Origin: Brooklawnia sp032229645
GTDB taxonomy: Bacteria > Actinomycetota > Actinomycetes > Propionibacteriales > Propionibacteriaceae
Length of the DNA: 64,000 nucleotides
NCBI GenBank assembly: GCA_963722295.1
Contig: CAVRLB010000001.1
Coordinates: 1,109,943 to 1,173,942, forward strand
Direction of reading: 5' to 3'
Below the pieces are notes generated by a model. It was not told where the DNA came from and made no database searches. It worked only from the letters and a program-made list of their open reading frames with translations. Every line of letters starts with the position of its first letter. Within the stretch, counting starts at the first letter, position 1. Below are positions 7,899 through 15,901 of the stretch, piece by piece. The position numbers were made by a program, and so were the translations under genes.

Positions 7899-8292
7899 TA
7901 TTCCTCCTTGGATTGAAATTAAATACGCCGTTGCGGCCTGCCTTCTCCGCTAATTCGGCAAGTTCGGTCGATGACGAATCAGCCCTAGAGTTCAGCGCCT
8001 GAAGCAGCATTGCCAGGTTCGCGCCGGCAACCACCGGGCATTCGAGTTCCCGCGAAGCGAGGCAAGCCCGGGTAAAAGGCGATCCACCGCGGAGATCGGC
8101 AAGCAACAGAACGCCCTCGCCATCGTCAGCCGCACGTGCCGCTTCCGCCAGTTGCTCGCCGAATGTCTCCGGCGTGATTCCGGGCTGGAGCCCGACGCCG
8201 ACGACGTGAGATACGTCTCCCCAGATCAGTTTTGCGGCGTCGATGAGTCCTTCGGCCAATCTGCCATGTGAAGCTATGACGAGGCCTATCAT
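7891..8292 (-). CDS. PTS EIIA component, mannose family
   Basis: A 133-residue protein beginning MIGLVIASHGRLAEGL, with His9 as the phosphorylation site, followed by LLLADLRGGSPF, the typical mannose-family EIIA motif. It carries phosphate from HPr to EIIB; HPr and EI are not encoded here and must come from elsewhere in the genome. It is a separate gene rather than fused to EIIB as in E. coli ManX. The start overlaps the epimerase stop by four bases. The C-terminus (NFNPRRNND) is short and basic. Confidence 0.93.
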   Translation of the reverse strand: MIGLVIASHGRLAEGLIDAAKLIWGDVSHVVGVGLQPGITPETFGEQLAEAARAADDGEGVLLLADLRGGSPFTRACLASRELECPVVAGANLAMLLQALNSRADSSSTELAELAEKAGRNGVFNFNPRRNND

Positions 8293-8969
8293 GAGGCGTC
8301 CTCCAAGTTCTTGAGATAGTCGGCGTAGTTTCTTGAGAACTCGTCGGGCGAACGCATCAGGCTCGAGGTGCCGACGACGAAGCCATCCGCGCCTGCGGCC
8401 CTCATAAGCCTGGCCTTCTCGCTGGTGGTGTTGCCGTCGACATAAATTGACAACTCTCCCTTGCCCTTTTCCTCCAGGAGTTCCCGGGTTCTGGCGATTT
8501 TTCGGGTTGCGTTACTCACCATCTCCTGCCCGGCGAAGCCGGGGCTGACCGTCATTATCAGCACGGCATCGAGCACTTCGAGGAGTTCGTCAATAATGAC
8601 GATGGGCGAACCGGGATTTAGTGCTATTCCTGCATTCACCCCCCGTTCCTGGAGCCCTTCAAGGATCTTATATGGTGAGTTCGTTGTCTCTGGATGGAAA
8701 AATACCGTCTCGCCCGGGCCCACATCGAACATCTCAATGGCGCGTTCGGGTGCGTCTACCATCATGTGAAGGTGCACCGGAATCCCGCTCAATCGTTTCG
8801 TGTCGGCGTATTGCGCTGTTCCGAGCATAATATTTGGCACAAATTGCCCATCCATGACATCAAAGTGAATCGAATCAATGCCAACCTCGTCGAACACATC
8901 CAGATAGGAAGTGTAATCTTCGATCTTTGAGCACATAATCGATGGCGAGATCTTCGCAGGAAGTGTCAT
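8289..8969 (-). CDS. Ribulose-phosphate 3-epimerase family protein (AlsE-like)
   Basis: A 226-residue TIM-barrel protein. The N-terminal KISPSIMCS is followed by HFDVMDGQFVPN, with His35, Asp37 and Asp40, then HLHMMVD, SPGFAGQ and VDGNTT, the metal- and phosphate-binding set of the RPE superfamily. Members act on D-ribulose 5-phosphate (Rpe) or D-allulose 6-phosphate (AlsE). Its place between PTS genes argues for a hexulose 6-phosphate 3-epimerase rather than the housekeeping Rpe. If so, the product would be fructose 6-phosphate. It is co-transcribed, with a 9-base gap after EIID and a 4-base overlap into EIIA. Confidence 0.88.
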   Translation of the reverse strand: MTLPAKISPSIMCSKIEDYTSYLDVFDEVGIDSIHFDVMDGQFVPNIMLGTAQYADTKRLSGIPVHLHMMVDAPERAIEMFDVGPGETVFFHPETTNSPYKILEGLQERGVNAGIALNPGSPIVIIDELLEVLDAVLIMTVSPGFAGQEMVSNATRKIARTRELLEEKGKGELSIYVDGNTTSEKARLMRAAGADGFVVGTSSLMRSPDEFSRNYADYLKNLEDAS

Positions 8970-8978
8970 ATCACTTTC

Positions 8979-9839
8979 CTACGCCGTCGGCACGCCGAGC
9001 AGCCCCAGCAACGAGCACACGATTCCGAACACGAAGATGACCCCGATGATCCACGTGGGGCTGAGTTTCTTCGCGACGAGCCACCACACGAGCAGTGTCG
9101 CCGCGAGCGGCAACATCCCGGGAAGCAAGGAATCCATGACATCCTGCAAGACGATCGGCACCTCACCGACCTTGAAATTCACCGGTGTCATGATGTTGAC
9201 GCGCGAAGCCGCCATGTTCCCAACGACCATGAGGCCGATGATCGAGAAGACCTCGGTGATCCTATTGAGCGTGCCCGCTTTCAGGAACCTCAGGATTGCG
9301 GTCTTGCCCTGCTTGTACCCCATCATGTACATGGTGTAGCCGAGGGTCAGCATGATTGCCTTGTACAAGACCTCGAACAGAATCGGGCCGGCGAAGTTGC
9401 CCGCGATTGCCAACTGACAAGCCAGGCCGGCGAGAATCGGGTAGACAATACCTTGCGACACGGTATCGCCGATACCAGCGACTGGCCCCATCAATCCCGT
9501 ACGGACCGAGTTGATCTCTGAATCGGTAACCTCACCACCGGTTTGCGCTCGCCGCTCTTCCATCGAAGCAGCGACGCCATGAATGACCGTACCCATATAG
9601 GAGGGCTCGGTGTTGAAGAACACCATGTACTTCTTGAGTTCTTCGGCCTGTTGATCTTGCGGATAGAGCCGCCGGATGATCGGAACCATGGCGTTCGCTG
9701 TTCCCAACGCCTGAAGCCGCTCATAGTTATACGCTGTCTCGCTCGAGTAGCCGAGTAGCCAATGCTTGATAAGGTCCGACTTCTTCAGCTGAACTCGCGG
9801 CTGGTCGGCAACTTTGTCTTCTGCGATGTCCGTACTCAT
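8979..9839 (-). CDS. PTS EIID component, mannose family
   Basis: A 286-residue membrane component. The long hydrophilic N-terminal domain includes KKSDLIKHWLLGYSSETAYNYERLQ and NTEPSYMGTVIHGVAASMEE. The family's GLMGPVAGIGDTVSQG signature follows, then hydrophobic helices to the C-terminus. With EIIC it forms the membrane channel through which the sugar is taken up and phosphorylated. Its ATG overlaps the EIIC stop by one base (TGATG). Confidence 0.95.
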   Translation of the reverse strand: MSTDIAEDKVADQPRVQLKKSDLIKHWLLGYSSETAYNYERLQALGTANAMVPIIRRLYPQDQQAEELKKYMVFFNTEPSYMGTVIHGVAASMEERRAQTGGEVTDSEINSVRTGLMGPVAGIGDTVSQGIVYPILAGLACQLAIAGNFAGPILFEVLYKAIMLTLGYTMYMMGYKQGKTAILRFLKAGTLNRITEVFSIIGLMVVGNMAASRVNIMTPVNFKVGEVPIVLQDVMDSLLPGMLPLAATLLVWWLVAKKLSPTWIIGVIFVFGIVCSLLGLLGVPTA

Positions 9840-10588
9840 CAGGCCACACTCTCCTCGGTTTTGCGTCCGGTGAAGAAGAAGATGATCAGGCCAGCTGCTG
9901 CACCGAAGATGGTAATGGCCATAATGTCGAGTTGTAGGTATATCGTTGCGAAGAACCCCACGAAGAAGAATGCCATGAGCTTCTTCTTGCCCAGGTAGCT
10001 CAACAGCATGGCAATACCAAGAGCAGGCATCAGCGCCCCGACCAGCTCAAGCGCAGCGATGATGAATTCAGGAATCGCAGCAAGCGCGCGCTGAGCGAAA
10101 TCGCCGCCGAACTGCACCATTGCGAAAGCAGGAACACCGTACAGGACCAGCGCAAGAAAGCCCGACGGGATGTAGTTCATCATCCTCATCCCGCGAATAT
10201 TTCCCTTATCCAAGAACGCGTCCGCGCGGTGTACCCAGAATGCGTTTACCGTCATATATGCCTGGTTCAGCAAGATGCCGAAGAGTGCGAACGGTACCGC
10301 AAACGTGGGAGCCAGCTCCGGGCTGGCCCCTGACAGCAGCGTGAGCGCAGTGCCGAAGACGCCGGCCACCATGAGGTTGCCGGGCATTGTGCCACCGGCT
10401 GTGATCCAACCGAGATAGGTCAGCTGGATGAACGCTGCTGCCATCATGCCTTTAGTCGGTTCCCCCATGGCCAGCGCGACGAGGAAGCCCGACCAAATCG
10501 GGTAGAGCCAGGTACGAGTGATGGCGTGACAGAACCACCACTGGCTAATCGTCGAAATAAGCGCGACGAGGATCGCAGAAATCAGCAC
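9839..10588 (-). CDS. PTS EIIC component, mannose/sorbose family
   Basis: About 249 residues, almost entirely hydrophobic, with the family motif GGTMPGNLMVAGVFGTAL in the central part and several membrane helices before and after. It is the substrate-recognising membrane subunit. I choose the GTG at 10588 because GGAGG lies 8 bases upstream; a GTG at 10609 would add seven residues but has no ribosome site. It is the first gene of the operon, divergent from the ROK regulator, with an inverted repeat in the shared promoter region. Confidence 0.92.
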   Translation of the reverse strand: MLISAILVALISTISQWWFCHAITRTWLYPIWSGFLVALAMGEPTKGMMAAAFIQLTYLGWITAGGTMPGNLMVAGVFGTALTLLSGASPELAPTFAVPFALFGILLNQAYMTVNAFWVHRADAFLDKGNIRGMRMMNYIPSGFLALVLYGVPAFAMVQFGGDFAQRALAAIPEFIIAALELVGALMPALGIAMLLSYLGKKKLMAFFFVGFFATIYLQLDIMAITIFGAAAGLIIFFFTGRKTEESVA

Positions 10589-10660
10589 GCAGACCACCTC
10601 CGCATGCACAAATCAGTCGTCGTGTCGCTTGCTCTGGCAGCGACCATCTGGATATCTAGC

Positions 10661-10680
10661 ATTACCACCTCCGTGGTGAT
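10661..10680. promoter_or_regulatory. Inverted repeat between PTS operon and ROK gene
   Basis: ATTACCAC-CTCC-GTGGTGAT, one mismatch in 8-bp arms, lies centrally in the divergent intergenic region, about 75 bases from the EIIC start. It is the best candidate operator for the ROK regulator. Confidence 0.5.
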
Positions 10681-10781
10681 TCGGTTTCGCAACGAGCTAC
10701 ATCTTTGGCTTCGTCGTGACGAGCCTAAGGAGGTTGCGTTATGCTGTTCAACGTCGGCTTAATGACGGAATGAGGCAAAAA

Positions 10782-12053
10782 ATGGTTAATACCTCGCGGA
10801 TACTGCCGCCGATCGGCAAGCCGGGTGGGCCGCTGGCAGTCGCCGTGACGCCGGCTGACATCTTGAGCGCCATCGCTGATCGTGTCGGCGCTGCAGGCGT
10901 TTCCAGCAAGGCGGCGTTGGTCCGCGAGTTGCAGATGCCGAGATCAACTGTCACGTCGCACGTCGATTGGCTGCTCAACCGAGGGATCCTTGAGTACCAG
11001 TCCGGCAGCCGACAATTGGCACGTGGCAGACCTGCCGGGCTCGTGGCTCTGAACGGTTCAGCAGGTTGCATCCTCACGGTCGAGATGGGCACGGCCAAGT
11101 CAACGCTTGCGGTTGTCGACTTGGCGGGACGGGTGCTTGCTCGCAGACAGATCGTCCTACGAGCAAAAGACGGTCCCGAGTCGGGACTTGATCTGATGGC
11201 ATCCAACCTGGAAGACCTGATAGACGAGGCGGACCAAACCGGATACCGGATTCCCCCACCGTCGAATCGGGTGCTTTCGCTTGCGCTTCCCGCGCGTATC
11301 GAGATCACTTCGGGCAAGGCGCTGAGACCGCTCACCATGCCCGCGTGGGATGGATTCCCGATCCTGGAGTACCTGGAGGACCGCCTTGGTTGCCAGACGA
11401 TTCTCGAAAACGACTGCATGGTACGCGCCTACGGGGAGGCCGCCGTATTGGGTGGTACCGCTCTTCCTCTGATCTCAGTGCAGATCGGGAATGGAATAGG
11501 TGCAGGTATCATCGATGATGGCGGAAACATCATCCACGGCGCGAACGGTGCCGCCGGGGAGATCGCGCATATCCCATTCCCGGGATCGGGAGACGAAGTT
11601 TGCTCGTGTGGCTCACGCGGCTGTGTCGAGACTGTCGCCTCCGTGTCGGCGATGCTTAGGCGGCTTGAGCCATCGGGTCTGATTGATCCCGATGGCCCTG
11701 TTGACTTCGAACAACTTGCAACGCTGCTGCACCAGCGCAATCAGAAGGCACTTGAAGTAGTCCGCGAGTCCGCAGAGGCGGTGGGAGTGGTTGTCGCGAC
11801 GCTGTGTAATTTCATGAACCCGCGACGGGTCGTCATCACCGGTGGTCTGGTTAACGCGAGCCATGATCTATTGGCGACGATCAGGAGCGTGGTCTACGCC
11901 CAGGCAAGGCCATTGGCAACGAAGGACTTGATCATCGATCAAAGTCGGCTCGGCAGTGACCTAGGAATTGCCGGTGCGTATCTGCTCGGACGCCAGCATT
12001 TCCTTTCTGCGGCGAATATCGACAGTATTAGGCTTCGGTCACCCAAAGATTGA
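10782..12053 (+). CDS. ROK-family transcriptional regulator (NagC/Mlc type)
   Basis: About 423 residues. An N-terminal winged helix (DILSAIADRV to STVTSHVDWLLNRGIL) is followed by a ROK domain. The sugar-binding and zinc site is recognisable in GNGIGAGIIDDGG, ANGAAGEIAHIPF and CSCGSRGCVE. I prefer the ATG at 10782, preceded by TGAGG; the frame is open to 10716. It is transcribed divergently from the PTS operon and most likely represses it, with the incoming sugar or its phosphate as inducer. The last residues (RLRSPKD) overlap the end of a transposase relic at 12028, so the native C-terminus may have been altered by that insertion. Confidence 0.88.
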   Translation: MVNTSRILPPIGKPGGPLAVAVTPADILSAIADRVGAAGVSSKAALVRELQMPRSTVTSHVDWLLNRGILEYQSGSRQLARGRPAGLVALNGSAGCILTVEMGTAKSTLAVVDLAGRVLARRQIVLRAKDGPESGLDLMASNLEDLIDEADQTGYRIPPPSNRVLSLALPARIEITSGKALRPLTMPAWDGFPILEYLEDRLGCQTILENDCMVRAYGEAAVLGGTALPLISVQIGNGIGAGIIDDGGNIIHGANGAAGEIAHIPFPGSGDEVCSCGSRGCVETVASVSAMLRRLEPSGLIDPDGPVDFEQLATLLHQRNQKALEVVRESAEAVGVVVATLCNFMNPRRVVITGGLVNASHDLLATIRSVVYAQARPLATKDLIIDQSRLGSDLGIAGAYLLGRQHFLSAANIDSIRLRSPKD

Positions 12054-12504
12054 AGCCATGGAGGCTGATTCTGGCGGTGGCACAGCAGTGTAGGGCTATT
12101 ACTGCGGATATCTTGTTGGTGAAGGTGTGTAGTGGCCAGCGGTAGTCGGTGTGGAGGATTCTCCAGTTTTTGAAATGGGCGATGGCGCGTACGATGCCGG
12201 ATCGGATTTTGTTGACCTGTTTGTTGAGTTCGGCGATCTCTGCTTGGATGCGGGTGCGTCGCAGGTAGGTGAGGGTGACCACGATCGAGGTGTACAGGCC
12301 GAGTACGGAGGGCCAGGTTCGGTGTTCTTCGGGAATGTGTTCACAGATCATGTCGCATAGCATCTGGATATTTTCGCGTCTGAGTCCTGTGGTATTCCTG
12401 ATGTCAGGCAGCCTGTTCTTGAGGTGTTGAATCTTTGCACATCTAATTATTTCAAGAAGTAGGCTGCCGCCTTGTTGCGACACGCCACTTTTAGGGAATC
12501 CCAT
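12028..12504 (-). pseudogene. Internally deleted IS5-like DDE transposase relic
   Basis: This 158-codon frame carries the N-terminal helix-turn-helix region of the IS5/IS112-type transposases (TGLRRENIQMLCDM, then SVLGLYTSIVVTLTYLRR). It joins directly, at AEIAELNKQVNKIR, to the C-terminal region (AIAHFKNWRILHTDYRWPL). The central catalytic part with the DDE residues, roughly 150 residues in relatives, is missing, yet the frame is intact across the junction. It cannot catalyse transposition by itself. Terminal inverted repeats were not identified with confidence. The relic overlaps the 3' end of the ROK gene by 26 bases, marking an old insertion at the end of the PTS module. Confidence 0.75.
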
Positions 12505-12675
12505 GCGGTCTGGTGGAGATATCTTGGTCGCAGCACTGGCGACCGGTCAGCTAACCTCGAGATTTCATCGGTGGCTGTTTGCGGGGTGGCCCAGAATTAG
12601 GTGAAGGTGTTCCTGGCTTGGAAGAATAGAGCTTGTCAAGAGTTCACATTCTGCAAGTGGAAAAACACCTTCAAG

Positions 12676-13176
12676 GTGAAGACTACCTGCTCATTCCCGC
12701 GTGTTCATGTTGATATCGCGGGTGTGCCGGCGGCCAGTCAGGCCGGGGCGGTCATGTTGACCGAAACGATCCGGGCCACGAGCTTGGAGCACGAACTATC
12801 CCAAGCCTTGCCACTGTGGCGTAAGCCCTCATCTGTTCATGATCCGGGCAAGATCATCACTGATTTGGCGGTCGCTGTCGCGTTTGGTGGGGACTGTCTG
12901 ACTGATCTTGCGGTGGTGCGGGCCGAGCCCGGCCGCCGATCACCGGCAGGTGATCGGACAAGCCCTCGACCAGGTGGGGCTGGGTCCGTGCCCGGGACGT
13001 AAAGTGCTGGTCAGGATCGACGGGGCCGGCTCCACCCACGAAACGATCAAATCCCTGGTAGGCCGGAAAGTGTTGTACTCGGTCGGGTTCACCCTGCCGA
13101 TGGACACCGCGGCCCTTTATCATCTGATCCCCGAGCAGGTGTGGACCCCAGCGGTGGATAGTGACGGCCGATTCGA
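12676..13176 (+). pseudogene. IS1380-family transposase relic, internally deleted and truncated
   Basis: The N-terminal part (FPRVHVDIAG, then AGAVMLTETIRATSLE, WRKPSSVHDPGK, GDCLTDLAVVRAEPG) is typical of IS1380-family transposases. Near 12932 the frame changes, and the sequence continues in another frame with a later part of the same family (ALDQVGLGPCPGRKVLVRIDGAGSTHE, YSVGFTLPMDTAAL, LIPEQVWTPAVD; each read separately). About 100 residues including catalytic positions are absent. The relic ends exactly where the right 190-bp repeat begins, so its C-terminal third was lost in the event that created the repeat. An inverted repeat (GAAGGTGTT near 12603, AACACCTTC near 12664) precedes it. Confidence 0.75.
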
Positions 13177-13366
13177 GCCGCCGCCGAGGCGGTGCTCCCC
13201 TACTGTAGCGGATCCCTAGCGCTGGGAACGAACTCGGCCACATGGCTCAGCGCCACTCGACTGTGATGGACGCAGGCGTTGCGCGTATGCGCAGGTTTCA
13301 GCCGACCGTCCGCGGAGTCTGACGGACGTAGAGCCCCGTGCGCTTGAGTCGCAGAATCGCCTCCTG
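13177..13366. repeat. Right copy of 190-bp direct repeat (island boundary)
   Basis: This matches 3239-3428 in the same orientation with one mismatch. Here the repeat is continuous with an intact LuxR-type gene on its right, but on its left the tRNA-Gly has been replaced by the IS1380 relic. Confidence 0.9.
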
Positions 13367-14797
13367 TCGCGACGAGACGCCCAGCTTCTGGTAAAGCGAC
13401 TTTGATTGCGACTTCACCGTATTGATGGACACCTGCATCTCTGCCGCCGCTCCCGGCAGCGTGAGACCGCTCAGCAGCCACCCGGCCAATACACTCTCCC
13501 GCTCCGTGAGGTTTGGCAAGGCGAAGCCGAGTGGCGCCCTATCAGGGAAGTCATAATCGTGTCGAATACATCCATCGAGTTGCTTCGCAAACTCCGGCTC
13601 ATTGAGTGCAAGTGCGGCCCGCATACGCTCGATGGCCGCAAGAGGTACCCCCAGCGGCCCACAGACCATTCCGCAGTCATATGCCAAATGGGATGACCGG
13701 GAGTATTCGGCATCCGCATTATCATCGAAGCCAAGTCCCTGATATGCCAGTGCTCGACGAAGGTACACCGATGCCAGGGTTCCCAGATTATGATCCGGGC
13801 AGTGTTTGACGCAGGCGTCGGTGATATTGATCACCTCTCGGAACCTACCGAGTTGAAGGTAGACCGTCGCGCGGATAAGCTCAAAACAAACCGAATGCTC
13901 AGTCGGCGAGAGTTTTCCTTCGACGACCGACAGAGCTGCACCAGGATCACCCAGATGCACATATGCGATGGCCTCCATAGAGATGGTCAGACCGATCAAG
14001 AATGGTGGACAGGTCCGCGAATCGCTGCCCTGAGCTATAAGGCGAGCAGTCGCCACGATCTGCCTATTGTCCTGCCGCACCGAACACAGGACAATTCTGC
14101 AGAATCGGGCGATGGCACGGACAGTAGGGTCCCGAGTAGCTACCCGATCGAGTATCTTACAAGCCGATTCCACTGTGGATGCGTCGTCCATACGCCCATG
14201 CACCAACACAATCCCCAGCAGCATGGGCCATGCTGCCTGCTGATTTATCCAGTGAGGATACGAAGCCAAATCCTTGGCCAGGTCCATGGCGTCCCTCGCC
14301 GAATTAATCTCGCCGCTGAGGGCAAGGGACGCAGCAAGCAGGCCCTGGGCCCGGAATCTGCAACCATCGTCGTCGGCCTCGTCCGCATATTCCATAGCGA
14401 ATCGCCCGCAGTCAGTGCTTTCTCGGAGCCGACCGTTGAGCAGATAAGTCTCAGCCAGCACTGAATAGCAGACAGACTGATTCGCTGCGGGTACCCTCCC
14501 GGCCGCGCCGTGCAGCGCAATCATCGCTTCACGATCAGCCAGTTCGGCTGCCTCTAATGCCTCTCCCGAATGCAGCCGCGACCAGATCAACGCCGTCACG
14601 TAAGCCACGCCCTGGGAACCGGCAAGCGAGCCTTCCAAGGCTGCCCGACCGCGCGCGCCCCGCACAATATCCATCGCCGAACAACGGGCGGGCGGTTGGT
14701 CTGGCAGCCCTGAGGCCAGAATCATCGCGACCGCCTTGGCCAACTCCTTGGCCTGACCACCACCCGAAAGAACGGGGATCGAAAACTGCGAGTTCAC
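13298..14797 (-). CDS. LuxR-type HTH regulator with TPR-like domain
   Basis: A 499-residue protein. The C-terminal ~65 residues form a LuxR helix-turn-helix (TERESVLAGWLLSGLTLPGAAAE, then MQVSINTVKSQSKSLYQKLGV). The long N-terminal part is helical, with repeat-like segments (AAGRVPAANQSVCYSVLAET, EYADEADDDGCRFRAQGLL) like the TPR region of MalT/LAL regulators. The N-terminal ATPase of that family, with its P-loop, is absent, and the usual length of those regulators is near 900. It may be a stand-alone TPR-HTH regulator or an N-terminally shortened one. Its last 23 codons lie inside the duplicated repeat. The target genes are unknown; the sugar cluster below 21326 is the nearest candidate. Confidence 0.8.
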   Translation of the reverse strand: MNSQFSIPVLSGGGQAKELAKAVAMILASGLPDQPPARCSAMDIVRGARGRAALEGSLAGSQGVAYVTALIWSRLHSGEALEAAELADREAMIALHGAAGRVPAANQSVCYSVLAETYLLNGRLRESTDCGRFAMEYADEADDDGCRFRAQGLLAASLALSGEINSARDAMDLAKDLASYPHWINQQAAWPMLLGIVLVHGRMDDASTVESACKILDRVATRDPTVRAIARFCRIVLCSVRQDNRQIVATARLIAQGSDSRTCPPFLIGLTISMEAIAYVHLGDPGAALSVVEGKLSPTEHSVCFELIRATVYLQLGRFREVINITDACVKHCPDHNLGTLASVYLRRALAYQGLGFDDNADAEYSRSSHLAYDCGMVCGPLGVPLAAIERMRAALALNEPEFAKQLDGCIRHDYDFPDRAPLGFALPNLTERESVLAGWLLSGLTLPGAAAEMQVSINTVKSQSKSLYQKLGVSSRQEAILRLKRTGLYVRQTPRTVG

Positions 14798-15070
14798 GTC
14801 ACCAGGATAGCAATCTCAGACCAGAAAATAGGTAGTTGACGGCCAATCCAAGCAGCTCGCACGGCATTGGCAATCCATTGGATAAATGTGAGCCATTCAC
14901 GCTATCTCAGCGGAACTGCTCAGCCTCCAGCACGATCTCGAACCCGTGCCCGACAAGCCATCCGGCGGACGGCAGGCCAGTGGCCCGGCGGGAGGATCTC
15001 TCGACCTGCCCGTCGGGCGACCGGGACCAGAGGCGATCGCGTGACTACGGCGGCGATGCCGGTGGTCTAC
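14798..15070. other. Intergenic region, LuxR promoter side and end of sugar operon
   Basis: These 273 bases should hold the LuxR gene promoter and the terminator of the operon ending at 15071. A small GC-rich stem (GCCCG/CGGGC) near 15005 was the only structure I could see. No gene was recognised. Confidence 0.4.
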
Positions 15071-15856
15071 TCAGACCGTGGTGGTGAATCCGCCGTCGAG
15101 GCTGATCGTCCAGCCATTCACATAGTCCGACGCCTGGCTGGCCAGGAAGACTGCGGCGCCCATCAGGTCGTCGAGGCGCCCCCATCGTCCGGCCGGAATC
15201 CGATCGGTGATCTTGTTGTAGAACGCCGGATCCTCGCGGAGTTCGCGGTTCACCTCGGTGGCGAGGAATCCCGGGCAGATCGCGTTGGACTGGATGTTGT
15301 GTTGGCCGAGTTCGTTCGCAAAAACCCGGGTCAGTCCGATGATGCCGTGCTTGGCCGTCGTGTACGGAGGACAACGCTTGTCGGCGGTGAACGACAGTGC
15401 AGAGCCGATATTGATGATCTTCCCGCTGCCCTGCTTCATCATGGTCAGCGCAACGCGGCGACCGAGGAAGTACGAGGCGTTCAGGTCGAGTTCGATGCAA
15501 CGCCGATAGTCCTCGTCAGCGTAGGTGTCAAAGTCACCGAACTTGCTCATCCCCGCATTATTAACCAGGATATCGATGCGACCATAGATGGACAGGCAAT
15601 CGGCGATCACGCGATCCATATAATCCGAATCAGTGAGATCGCCCTGGAGGAATGCGACTTTGCGTCCTTCCGCCTCGACGATCTGGGTGATCTCTGCTAC
15701 ATCGCCAGTGAAATAAGGAATGTAGAGATCGGCGCCCGCCTTTGCGAAGGCCGCTGCGTACGCCATTCCGAGACCCATATTCGCGCCGGTGACGATGGCA
15801 ACTTTACCTTCGAGCCGGAAATAGTCCATGGAAAAGCGATTGATTTCGTCGTTCAT
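15071..15856 (-). CDS. Short-chain dehydrogenase/reductase (KduD/gluconate 5-dehydrogenase-like)
   Basis: A 261-residue classical SDR. The cofactor motif TGANMGLG lies at about 23-30, NNAG at about 98-101, the catalytic serine in NIGSALSF, and Tyr-x-x-x-Lys in PYTTAKHG. The C-terminal NGWTISLDGGFTTTV is typical of 2-deoxygluconate/gluconate 5-dehydrogenases. It oxidises or reduces a hydroxyl of a sugar, sugar acid or polyol. It is the last gene of the cluster led by the GPH transporter. An internal ATG at codon 10 (MDYFRLEGKV) is an alternative start. Confidence 0.88.
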   Translation of the reverse strand: MNDEINRFSMDYFRLEGKVAIVTGANMGLGMAYAAAFAKAGADLYIPYFTGDVAEITQIVEAEGRKVAFLQGDLTDSDYMDRVIADCLSIYGRIDILVNNAGMSKFGDFDTYADEDYRRCIELDLNASYFLGRRVALTMMKQGSGKIINIGSALSFTADKRCPPYTTAKHGIIGLTRVFANELGQHNIQSNAICPGFLATEVNRELREDPAFYNKITDRIPAGRWGRLDDLMGAAVFLASQASDYVNGWTISLDGGFTTTV

Positions 15857-15901
15857 TGTCCTTGAGCTCCTAGTAAGCGCGATGCGTTATGCACGAGATA
15901 G

